Shown: positions 51,721 through 60,327 of the stretch, piece after piece | Position numbering within the stretch: the first letter of the stretch is position 1 | Layout of the letters: the number at the start of each line of letters is the position of its first letter | Assembly: GCA_964606895.1 (NCBI GenBank) | Contig: CAZSHX010000010.1 | Span: 1-64,000 of the forward strand | Direction of reading: 5' to 3' | DNA length: 64,000 nt | Source of the DNA: CAZSHX01 sp964606895 | GTDB taxonomy: Bacteria > Bacteroidota > Ignavibacteria > Kapaibacteriales > UBA2268 | Notes under the pieces: model-generated | Databases searched by the model: none | Seen by the model: the letters and a program-made list of their open reading frames with translations, nothing else | What the model was told of the DNA's origin: nothing | Position numbers and translations under genes: made by a program

Positions 51721-54063
51721 ATGATTGGAAAAATTATTGCTTTTGCAGTTTTCATATTGTCTCTTGTGGCTACCTATATCTATTTTGTGTCGTACAAAAA
51801 GCAGGATAACCCCGAAGTAAACAGTCAGAAAATGCTCGACAAAGCCGGAATACTTTATTGGGCGATTTCGTTCGGTGTTATTTTTATAAGTGTTTTTCTG
51901 TTGTCCCTGATAATAGACCACAACTTTTCTTATACCTACATCTATAATTATTCTTCCCTTGAACTGCCGACTTCATTGCTAGTATCTTCTTTTTGGGCAG
52001 GTCAGGAAGGCTCGTTTCTACTTTGGGCTTTATTCTTTGTTATAATCGGTTTGTTTGTCAGACCTTATGCAAAAAAACACGGATATGAAGCTCTTGTAAT
52101 GGGATTCTATTCCTTGATTCTTACTTTCCTGATGCTGTTGATAATTTTGAAGAGTCCATTTGATAATATAATGGAGACTTTCAAAGACCAGGCACTGCAA
52201 CCCGGATTTATGCCTCAAAATGGTAGAGGTATGAACCCGATTCTTCAGAATTACTGGATGGCTATTCACCCTCCAATTCTTTTTATCGGATATGCCTTGA
52301 TGTCTGTTCCTTTTGTTTTTGCGGTTTCAGGATTAATTAAGCGAGACTTCACCGGATGGATAAAAGTTGCTACACCCTGGACATTACTTGCAACTGCTAT
52401 ACTCGGACTTGGGATAATGCTCGGTGGTTTTTGGGCTTACGAAACATTAGGCTGGGGCGGCTTTTGGGGCTGGGATCCTGTTGAAAATTCATCACTAATT
52501 CCATGGATATTAGCTGTTGCTTTGGTTCATACAATCATAGTGCAAAGAAAAACCGGAGCACTATTAAAAACGAATTTCATACTTTCCATACTTGGTTTTA
52601 TCTTTATAATTTATGCCACATTTCTAACAAGAAGCGGTGTTTTGAGCGAAACTTCGGTACATTCGTTTACCAAACCCGGTAATCTTGTATATGCAATTCT
52701 TGTAGCATTTCAAGTATCATTTGTACTTATTGGTGCTATTGTTCTGATTATAAGATTTAAAGATTTACCCAAAAGAGAAGGCGGCATGAAGCTTTCTTCC
52801 CGCGAAGCATTTTTGACAATCGGTTCGATTGTTATGCTTGCGAGTGCTGTTATTATCTTTTTTGGAACAAGTTTTCCGTTGATAAGTGCAATAATGGGAA
52901 CAAAACAGGCTTCCCCTCAAATAAAGTTTTATAATGATTCCAATCTTCCCATTGCTATTCTAATATTATTAACCAATGCTCTTTCGCTGTTTATGAACTG
53001 GCGTGAGACATCATGGAGTGTTTTATTTAAAAAGGTAATGTTGGCTTTTGGTTTAGCATTGGTTCTTTCAATTGGAACAATTTTCCTTGGTGTTAAAAAT
53101 ATTGCATATTTCCTTCTTGTTTTTGGTGCTTTCTTCACTTTGATAATCAACTTGGAGCTGACAATCAGAAATCTAATGAGGAATCCAAAAGGTATTGGGG
53201 CTTATATTTCTCACTTTGGATTTGCTATACTAATATTCGGAATTATCGGCTCCGGTATTTTTTCAGAATCCCAGAATATTCATCTTGCAAAAAATGAAAC
53301 TAAATCAGCTTTTGGGTACAATTTTACTTTCACCGGAACAAAACAAATTGAAAAAGAGTTTAAAGACAGAGAAAAGTATCAGTATTTAATCAAAACTGAG
53401 AAAAACGGAAATATTGATTATATTAAGCCCATTATTTATATGTCTGATTTCAACGAACGTCAGGAACCAATTTTCGAACCAGGTATCCAGACATATTGGC
53501 TTAGGGATATTTATCTTTCACCCAAAGGTGTTGAAAGAACAAATTCCGGTCCAATTCTTAAACTTCGTAAAACTGAATCGGGAAACTGTCCGATTGATAC
53601 GAATATGAAAATTGAGTTTACCGGATTCGACATGACTCATGCCCAGCAGGAAGATAATCAGGGAGTAACTCTCGGAGCACTTGTTAATATCACTTACAAT
53701 GGTAATGTTTTTGAAGATACTTTAATAACCAAACTTGATATGAGAACCTCAGAATTCTCGCCGATTATGAGAGAAATAAAAGGAACAGGAATTTATGGGG
53801 GATTTGCTCATCTGATTAAAAGTTCAGAAAACATGGCAATGTCTCAGGCTCTTTTTGTATTCTCAAAAACCGCCCAACAACCCGAGCAGACAGTGAGTGA
53901 AGTCTTCATTTTTGAAGCTTCAGTTAAACCATTAATCAGTTTAGTTTGGTTAGGAGTTATTTTGGTAGTTGGCGGCTTTTTCTTTGCAATCGTAAAAAGC
54001 ATGAAAAAAGTAGTGGTTGTTGAAAATATTGAAACTGAAAAAATCGAAATTCCAAACGAATAA
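51721..54063 (+). CDS. ccmF: Cytochrome c biogenesis protein CcmF-like haem lyase
   Basis: The 780-residue integral membrane protein ligates haem to the CxxCH motifs of apocytochromes c in System I. I chose ATG 51721 because it follows TTAGGAAAT and gives MIGKIIAFAVF as the first membrane helix; an ATG at 51694 is also possible. Diagnostic segments are FWAGQEGSFLLWALFF, a conserved MAIHPPILFIGY and the WWD-type WGGFWGWDPVENSSLIPWIL. Thirteen or more helices are visible. It is followed by a strong terminator and then a cluster with 40 c-haem sites that would need this activity. Other ccm genes are not in the window. Confidence 0.94.
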   Translation: MIGKIIAFAVFILSLVATYIYFVSYKKQDNPEVNSQKMLDKAGILYWAISFGVIFISVFLLSLIIDHNFSYTYIYNYSSLELPTSLLVSSFWAGQEGSFLLWALFFVIIGLFVRPYAKKHGYEALVMGFYSLILTFLMLLIILKSPFDNIMETFKDQALQPGFMPQNGRGMNPILQNYWMAIHPPILFIGYALMSVPFVFAVSGLIKRDFTGWIKVATPWTLLATAILGLGIMLGGFWAYETLGWGGFWGWDPVENSSLIPWILAVALVHTIIVQRKTGALLKTNFILSILGFIFIIYATFLTRSGVLSETSVHSFTKPGNLVYAILVAFQVSFVLIGAIVLIIRFKDLPKREGGMKLSSREAFLTIGSIVMLASAVIIFFGTSFPLISAIMGTKQASPQIKFYNDSNLPIAILILLTNALSLFMNWRETSWSVLFKKVMLAFGLALVLSIGTIFLGVKNIAYFLLVFGAFFTLIINLELTIRNLMRNPKGIGAYISHFGFAILIFGIIGSGIFSESQNIHLAKNETKSAFGYNFTFTGTKQIEKEFKDREKYQYLIKTEKNGNIDYIKPIIYMSDFNERQEPIFEPGIQTYWLRDIYLSPKGVERTNSGPILKLRKTESGNCPIDTNMKIEFTGFDMTHAQQEDNQGVTLGALVNITYNGNVFEDTLITKLDMRTSEFSPIMREIKGTGIYGGFAHLIKSSENMAMSQALFVFSKTAQQPEQTVSEVFIFEASVKPLISLVWLGVILVVGGFFFAIVKSMKKVVVVENIETEKIEIPNE

Positions 54064-54166
54064 ATTTTTTTTCTAAAGAAGTTTCTAAGTTTAAAATTAA
54101 TTTCTCATTGTTGAGAAATCGTACAAAGTAAGATTATTATTGAATTCCATGAATCTTACAAATCAA

Positions 54167-54203
54167 AATTCCGAAGTTAGTAACAGCTTCGGAATTATTT
54201 TTT
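54167..54203 (+). terminator. ccmF terminator
   Basis: AATTCCGAAG and CTTCGGAATT form a perfect 10-bp stem around TTAGTAACAG-type loop bases, followed by TTTTTT. It is about 100 bases after ccmF, in the gene-free stretch 54064-54469. I see no other genes in that stretch. Confidence 0.88.
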
Positions 54204-54469
54204 GGTTAAAAAACATTTAATTATTTATGCAACAAATATATTGCAATTCCATTCTTTATAGATGTCAAATCGTTCTAATATAAAAATTTCGTATTTGAAA
54301 ATTTGCATTAGAAAATAAATATTATTAACTTTGTTTGATAATCTTTAGTAAAGGATTAAGGGAAATTAATTATTGTGTTATTTGAGAATATTTTTTATTA
54401 ATAGATTCTATCGTTTTATTTGCAGATAATAATTTCCGTTTTAGATTAAATCAACAAAGGAGAGATTGT

Positions 54470-55747
54470 ATGAAAAAATTAATTGTACTGCTTATTGTGT
54501 TCTCATTTTTCTCGTATGAAGGATATTCAAGAGCCCAGTATTCAATACTCCAGGCTTTTGGAATGAAATGTCAGAATTGCCATTTCAACGTACAGGGAGG
54601 TGGAGTCCGAAATAACGCCGGCTGGGGGTCACGAAAAGACATCGCACTCTATAATCCAAGCTGGCTGAGCAAAGGTTATGATAAAGTTATTCCATCGAAT
54701 ACTTTTATCAATGATATATTTAATGTCGGTCTTGATTTCCGTTATCAAAATGCAAAATGGCCCGGTTCTCCTACTATTACAGGTAAAACTGATGATGGTG
54801 GTACGATTAAAACTATCAAAACTGAGCGTGAAAGCATGGTAATGCAATTATCTCCCTACTTGGTTGCTACACCACTCAAATGGCTATCATTTGAAGGATT
54901 TTATAATCTGGCTTATGAAATTGAAAAAACAAAAAGATATCCCGGACAAAAAGCCGGAGCGTGGAGTTTGAATTTCCGCCCTTCAGAAAGTTTGCCCTAT
55001 CTTCGTGTTGGAAATTTCCAACCTACTTTGGGAACAAAATATGATGACCATACCTTATTAATTCACCGTATTGCCGCAGGAACTCAGTATGCACGACCAA
55101 TCAAACCCGATGATTATGCCGAATGGGGTGCTCAGCTCGATTACGAAAGCATCAGCTGGCTTGGTTTGTCTCTTGGTGCATTCCAATCAAAAAGTTTAGG
55201 AACTTATACAGTTGCTGATTTTGCCGGAAAGAACCATCCTCTTGTTAATACCGACAGAGCATCTATGGTAGCACGCGTTGCCTTCTATCCTAATATTGGC
55301 AAAGGCTTCAATACATTTTTCGGTGGTATGATGCTTTATAATGGTCCAATGGGTAAAAGTACCGATATTAATGACACCTATTTTTCATTTTCTGACCTGT
55401 TTTTCCATATTGGTTTAGGTGATAAATTTGCAATTATGACTGAATATGTTTCAACTCATAAACATTTCATGAGAACAACAGATAACTTTCTGGTAGAATT
55501 TGATTATTTGCTGATGGATGCACTTAATGTATTCGTCAGAGCAGAAAGGGCTACCACTTCAACAAGGAAATATGACGAAAACAGAGACTATCAAAGACCG
55601 ATTGTAGCAACTAATCAGTTTGTTTTCGGTGCACATATTTTTCCTCTGCCTTATATTGATATTCTTCCTGAATACAGAATTTACAGAAGCGAAGAATTGC
55701 AGGGAGCTCAGCAGTCATTTGCCATTCAGTTACATGTGTTCTATTAA
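54470..55747 (+). CDS. Outer-membrane barrel protein with a single c-haem site
   Basis: The 425-residue product starts at ATG 54470 behind AAAGGAGAG and has a signal peptide cut near YSRAQ. Directly after it comes ILQAFGMKCQNCHFNVQGGG, one CxxCH haem site in the first 45 residues, then a long barrel of alternating strands: VGLDFRYQNAKWPGS, LSFEGFYNLAYEIEKTK, LDYESISWLGLSLGAFQSK and IDILPEYRIYRSEE. This is a porin with an N-terminal monohaem domain, unlike the separate proteins in most porin-cytochrome systems. It is the first gene of the cytochrome block and may carry electrons across the outer membrane. The role is inferred from context. Confidence 0.83.
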   Translation: MKKLIVLLIVFSFFSYEGYSRAQYSILQAFGMKCQNCHFNVQGGGVRNNAGWGSRKDIALYNPSWLSKGYDKVIPSNTFINDIFNVGLDFRYQNAKWPGSPTITGKTDDGGTIKTIKTERESMVMQLSPYLVATPLKWLSFEGFYNLAYEIEKTKRYPGQKAGAWSLNFRPSESLPYLRVGNFQPTLGTKYDDHTLLIHRIAAGTQYARPIKPDDYAEWGAQLDYESISWLGLSLGAFQSKSLGTYTVADFAGKNHPLVNTDRASMVARVAFYPNIGKGFNTFFGGMMLYNGPMGKSTDINDTYFSFSDLFFHIGLGDKFAIMTEYVSTHKHFMRTTDNFLVEFDYLLMDALNVFVRAERATTSTRKYDENRDYQRPIVATNQFVFGAHIFPLPYIDILPEYRIYRSEELQGAQQSFAIQLHVFY

Positions 55748-55779
55748 TAAATTATTTGAGAATTAAAAGGTTAATTACT

Positions 55780-56268
55780 ATGGAAAAAATTATAAACAAT
55801 GAGAATAGAAGAGACTTCCTGAAAAAAGCGGGATTCATGATCGGGGTTGGAATTTGTGCAGGTTCGGTATCTACAATTCTTACTTCATGTGAAAAAGACC
55901 AGTCTATTATCATTCCGCCTCCTCAGGCTTACAGCTTAAGTTTAGCTCCTTTCCCCAAACTTGCTACTGCAGGTGGAATTGAAAAAGTGGTCATAAGCGG
56001 AAAAAACAACAATAAACCGTTTATTATTAAAAGAATAGACCAAACAACTTTTGTTGTTCACGATTCTATTTGTCCTCATCAGGGATGTGAGGTTGACTTA
56101 CCCACAACTCCTACAAGCGGTATGGATTGTCCCTGTCATCATGTCGTTTTTTCACCTGATGACGGGTCAGTAATGAAAAACCCGATATCTTGGGCAAGCC
56201 AGCCATTACCGAGTTTTAAAGTTCAACAATTTGATTCGGGAAATAACATACTAAAAATCGAAATATAA
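55780..56268 (+). CDS. Rieske [2Fe-2S] lipoprotein with Tat-type signal
   Basis: The 162-residue product starts at ATG 55780 (an in-frame TTG precedes) with NRRDFLKKAGFMIGV, a twin-arginine pattern, then TSC as a lipobox Cys. The Rieske fold is shown by CPHQGC and CPCHH: cluster ligands Cys98, His100, Cys117 and His120, with Cys103 and Cys119 as the stabilising disulphide. Such proteins accept electrons from quinol or cytochrome complexes at high potential. It follows the barrel gene and ends with its own terminator. No bc1-type cytochrome b is adjacent, so it may serve a different complex, and the partner is not known. Confidence 0.88.
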   Translation: MEKIINNENRRDFLKKAGFMIGVGICAGSVSTILTSCEKDQSIIIPPPQAYSLSLAPFPKLATAGGIEKVVISGKNNNKPFIIKRIDQTTFVVHDSICPHQGCEVDLPTTPTSGMDCPCHHVVFSPDDGSVMKNPISWASQPLPSFKVQQFDSGNNILKIEI

Positions 56269-56290
56269 ACTTGAATTTTAATTAATTTAG

Positions 56291-56320
56291 AAAAAAGCCG
56301 GATAAACACCGGCTTTTTTT
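56291..56320 (+). terminator. Rieske gene terminator
   Basis: AAAAAAGCCGG, an ATAAACA loop, then CCGGCTTTTTTT form a strong stem followed by seven T residues. It separates the barrel/Rieske pair from the three cytochrome genes. The rest of the gap 56321-56603 is very AT-rich and holds the cytochrome promoter. Confidence 0.9.
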
Positions 56321-56603
56321 AATATCAGCAAAAAGTTCAAAATTAGACACACCTAAATTATAAATTAGTTTAATAATCTTATATGTTTAGTCAATCCATA
56401 AAATAATTAATTGATTAAATTAACTATTATAAAGCTTAAACTGCTATTATTTAAAACATAGTTTTTACAATTCTCTAAAATATTATCATACTAATTGATT
56501 TCGGTTTTTTTTATTAAGCAATAATCGTTAATTTCCTTTTTACTAAATAAATAAATTAAATAAAGTATTATTTTGAATCAATACTTTAATTTGAACAGGA
56601 AAT

Positions 56604-58109
56604 ATGTTTAAAAATTTGAATAAAAGAGACATGAAATCAGAACCTTTTTCTTCAACAAAAGCAATAACCCGAGGATTCGGCGTAATCTTGATTGTTCTTT
56701 TCTTGATGTTATCGCGGGGTTATTCTCAGACAAACGACCAATGTATGGATTGTCACTCTGACCCTACAATCAGCACGACCAGAAACGGGAAAAATGTATC
56801 TTTAACTGTCAAGAAGTTTACTTTGGCACGCTCACCGCATGCTAAATTGAAATGTGTCCAGTGTCATATTGGTTTTAATCCTGATGACCTTCCCCACATG
56901 AAGAAGATTGAACCTGTTAAGTGTTCCGGTTGTCATACCGACGCTCCAAAAAAGCATCCTTTTCATCCCATGATGAAAGTTACAACAGGTACAGAAACAA
57001 ATGTTGTCTCTAACTGTAAAGGGTGCCATGGCAAACATGATATTGTTTCACCAAAAGAACCAAAATCTAAATTTCATTTTACAAATCTAACTGAAGCATG
57101 CGGAAATTGCCATAAGAAAGAAAAGGAACAGCATCTTCAGTCAGGGCACTATTTTGCATATACCAAAAATAATCCTAAAGTTCCAACTTGCCTTTACTGC
57201 CATTCCAAACCAATTACTCCGTATTATCAACCTGACTTGGGAATGCTTAAAAAAGCACAAATAGAACTTTGCCTAAGTTGCCATTTGAATAATCCAAGTG
57301 TTGAAAGCAAGTTTGCCAAAACATTATTGAATTTTGAAAAGAGTGTACACGGTGCGGCAATTATGAAAGGCAAAAGCGGTGCGGCAGGTTGTGTTGATTG
57401 TCACGGAGTACATGATTTAACCAAAACCACTAATCCGAATTCGAGAATTAATCATAAGAATGTTCCGAATGTTTGCGGTAAGTGTCACGTATCAATTGCA
57501 CAGGAATATAAGAGCAGTATTCACGGAGTTGCATTAGCAAAAGGTTCTGTTGATGTTCCTGCCTGCACTTATTGTCATGGTGAGCATAACATTCTTCCAT
57601 TGCCGGATGTACCCCCAAGAGTGTTTCAGGAAACACATATAAAGAAAAGTACCCTTGTTCGAAATAAAATGGTGTTTTGCGTTGTTTGCCATGCCGACGA
57701 AGCAATGATGGCTAAATATAAAATTGCTACTATTGCAAAGGCTCATGACTGGATGCCCAACGCTCAAACACATTGGGAAACAGTCAGATGTGTGGATTGC
57801 CATTCGTCCTACACTCCGCCGAATCTCTCTCATAACATTTTACCACCGGAAAAAACCATAAAGAAATGCGATGAGTGCCACGGTCAGAACTCTGTTCTAA
57901 TGTCGAAATTATATAAACATGAAAAACAGCAGTCTCGCGAGAAATTTGGTTTTATCAACGGAACATTACTTAGTGATGCTTATGTAATCGGAACAACACG
58001 TAACCTTTTCCTTGATACAGTAAGCGTATTTATTTTTGGTTTGGTTATAGCCGGATTATTTTTACACGGATTTATGAGATGGTACTTTAACAGAGGAGGA
58101 AAGAAATGA
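56604..58109 (+). CDS. 13-haem membrane-anchored cytochrome c
   Basis: The 501-residue protein has an N-terminal signal-anchor helix, then thirteen CxxCH sites (CMDCH, CVQCH, CSGCH, CKGCH, CGNCH, CLYCH, CLSCH, CVDCH, CGKCH, CTYCH, CVVCH, CVDCH, CDECH) and a C-terminal membrane helix (LFLDTVSVFIFGLVIAGLFLH). The N-terminal 80 residues (CMDCHSDPTIS...NGKNVSLTVKK...DDLPH) are paralogous to the start of the 937-residue cytochrome. It probably receives electrons from the next membrane cytochrome b and passes them along a periplasmic wire. Its last four bases overlap the next gene (ATGA), implying translational coupling. AGGAAAT precedes the ATG. Confidence 0.93.
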   Translation: MFKNLNKRDMKSEPFSSTKAITRGFGVILIVLFLMLSRGYSQTNDQCMDCHSDPTISTTRNGKNVSLTVKKFTLARSPHAKLKCVQCHIGFNPDDLPHMKKIEPVKCSGCHTDAPKKHPFHPMMKVTTGTETNVVSNCKGCHGKHDIVSPKEPKSKFHFTNLTEACGNCHKKEKEQHLQSGHYFAYTKNNPKVPTCLYCHSKPITPYYQPDLGMLKKAQIELCLSCHLNNPSVESKFAKTLLNFEKSVHGAAIMKGKSGAAGCVDCHGVHDLTKTTNPNSRINHKNVPNVCGKCHVSIAQEYKSSIHGVALAKGSVDVPACTYCHGEHNILPLPDVPPRVFQETHIKKSTLVRNKMVFCVVCHADEAMMAKYKIATIAKAHDWMPNAQTHWETVRCVDCHSSYTPPNLSHNILPPEKTIKKCDECHGQNSVLMSKLYKHEKQQSREKFGFINGTLLSDAYVIGTTRNLFLDTVSVFIFGLVIAGLFLHGFMRWYFNRGGKK

Positions 58110-60271
58110 AAAAAATATATTTATACCCGCTTTGGCTGAGACTTTGGCACTGGTTTAATGCTTTATTGTTTTTGGTATTGATTTTATCAGGCATCAGTTT
58201 GCACTATAGCGATAAAAATGCACTGATTGTACCATTTGATGTTTCAATTTCATCTCATAACATCAGCGGAATTTTACTTTCGTTTATTTATCTTTTCTAT
58301 ATCATTTTCAACATATCCACCGGGAATATAAAACATTATATTCCTCAGTTAAAAGGATTCTACAAGAAATTACTGATTCAGGCAAAATATTATATGCTTG
58401 GAATCTTTAATAACGAACCTCATCCTTTCCATTCCAGCGAAAAGAACAAATTCAATCCAATGCAGCAGGTAACTTATGCAACAATAATGTTTGTTCTGAT
58501 GCCCGGAATTATTATTTCTGGTTGGTTAATGCTATTTCCTGAAATTGCTCCGAATGAAATCTTCTCTATGGGTGGTGTTTGGCCTATGGCTATCCTGCAT
58601 ATCATTCTCGGTTTCTTTCTTAGTGTTTTTATGTTGGGACACATCTATCTTGCCTCAACCGGCAAAACAGTAGGAGAACTGCTAACATCAATGCTAAACG
58701 GCTGGCATTTGCATGAAGAGGACGAAGTTGAAATTTCTCAGGAAACTTTGCAGGCTTACAAACCATTCAAAAAGAAGTTATTACCAGTTGTGTTTTATAA
58801 TCCATTAACAATGACCGGTTCTTTGATTTCTTTGATTAGTATGGTTTTAATTCTTTTCCTGATGATGCTGGAGTTCTTCTCCGACAATACAAAAGCATAT
58901 ATTGGTATTATTACATTTGTTGTTCTACCATCTCTTTTGATGTTTGGAATAATCCTGATAATTTTTGGTGCTTTTAAAGAAAATCGCAGGCTACTTCAAA
59001 AGGAATCATCTGAGAAAAAACTGCCGATTATTGACCTTAACAATGCTAAACATCAGGTTGCTATCATATTTTTTACAGTCGGTTCTGTAATTCTAATTAC
59101 TTTCTCGATTATTGGAAGTTTCAAAGCTTATGAATACACCGATTCGGATGATTTCTGCGGAAATATATGCCATCAGGTTATGGAGCCTGAATATACAGCC
59201 TACCAAGCTTCTCCGCATTCAAGAGTTGGTTGTGTGAAGTGCCATATTGGTTCCGGAGCAGATTGGTTTGTAAAGGCAAAAATTTCCGGTTTATATCAGG
59301 TATATTCAGTATTTATGCATAAATTCAGCCGTCCGATTCCGACTCCTGTCGAAAATCTGCGTCCTGCCGCACAAACTTGCGAACAGTGCCATTGGCCCAA
59401 ACATTTTTATAGTGAAAAGAAAATTAACCTGGATTTTTATACTTCTGATGAAAATAATACTGAGTATCAGGTTACAATGAATATAAAAACCGGAGGCGGT
59501 TCCAGCGAACTCGGAAACAGTACAGGTATTCACTACAGTATGAACATTTCGAATGAAATCACTTATCTTGCTACTGATAGGGAAAGAATGGTAATACCCT
59601 GGGTTAAGGCAAGAAATCGCGAAACAGGTAAAGAAACAATTTACCGTTCAACTGAAGCCAAGTTTTCTGATGATTTATTAAAGCCCCAGAATCTTAGGAT
59701 TATGGATTGTATTGACTGCCACAACAGACCTTCTCACATTTACCATCAGCCTAACAGAACTGTAAATACATATATGTCATTAAATAAAATTGACAAAACT
59801 CTTCCTTATATTAAGAACCTTTCTGTTCAGGCAATGGAAGGTCATGCAAACAGTACAGAAACTGCTTACAAAGACATGAGAGCTTTTATATTAGAGTTCT
59901 ATGCCGCCAGTTACCCTGATGTTCTAAAAAATAAAAAAGTTGAGATTGAGAAGAGCATTGGTGCGGTTTATGATATTTACAAAAGGAATTATTTCCCTTA
60001 TATGGGTGCAAACTGGAAAAGATATCCTAATAATATCGGGCACATGTACAGTGCCGGATGCTACAGATGCCATGACGGCAAGCATGTCAGCCCTGAAGGC
60101 AAAGTAATTTCAAAGGATTGTAATGTATGCCATGCTGTGGCATCTCAAAAAGCTCCGGGCTTTACCAATACGGCTAATAATTATGGAGAGATTAATTTCA
60201 TCCATCCGGGTGGTATTGACAAATTGATTAAGGTCAAAAACTGTCCTGAATGTCATGGTGTCAAAAAATAG
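58106..60271 (+). CDS. Cytochrome b / NapC-type heptahaem fusion
   Basis: The 721-residue product couples three parts. Residues 1-190 are a cytochrome b561/HydC-like four-helix bundle with candidate haem histidines H15, H51, H165 and H179. Two further helices follow, then a NapC/NirT-like anchor (about 318-338) and a periplasmic c domain from residue 351. The first c site is unusual, CGNICH (CX3CH), followed by CVKCH, CEQCH, CIDCH, CYRCH, CNVCH and CPECH: seven sites. The FCGNICH...MEPEYTAYQASPHSRVGCVKCH arrangement suggests quinol oxidation as in NapC/NirT and ImcH-type proteins. Family assignment is strong; the exact partner is inferred. Confidence 0.92.
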   Translation: MKKIYLYPLWLRLWHWFNALLFLVLILSGISLHYSDKNALIVPFDVSISSHNISGILLSFIYLFYIIFNISTGNIKHYIPQLKGFYKKLLIQAKYYMLGIFNNEPHPFHSSEKNKFNPMQQVTYATIMFVLMPGIIISGWLMLFPEIAPNEIFSMGGVWPMAILHIILGFFLSVFMLGHIYLASTGKTVGELLTSMLNGWHLHEEDEVEISQETLQAYKPFKKKLLPVVFYNPLTMTGSLISLISMVLILFLMMLEFFSDNTKAYIGIITFVVLPSLLMFGIILIIFGAFKENRRLLQKESSEKKLPIIDLNNAKHQVAIIFFTVGSVILITFSIIGSFKAYEYTDSDDFCGNICHQVMEPEYTAYQASPHSRVGCVKCHIGSGADWFVKAKISGLYQVYSVFMHKFSRPIPTPVENLRPAAQTCEQCHWPKHFYSEKKINLDFYTSDENNTEYQVTMNIKTGGGSSELGNSTGIHYSMNISNEITYLATDRERMVIPWVKARNRETGKETIYRSTEAKFSDDLLKPQNLRIMDCIDCHNRPSHIYHQPNRTVNTYMSLNKIDKTLPYIKNLSVQAMEGHANSTETAYKDMRAFILEFYAASYPDVLKNKKVEIEKSIGAVYDIYKRNYFPYMGANWKRYPNNIGHMYSAGCYRCHDGKHVSPEGKVISKDCNVCHAVASQKAPGFTNTANNYGEINFIHPGGIDKLIKVKNCPECHGVKK

Positions 60272-60327
60272 TAATTGATTTGAATCTCAATTAAAAAAAT
60301 ATTAATATAAAATAAAGACTTGATGTT

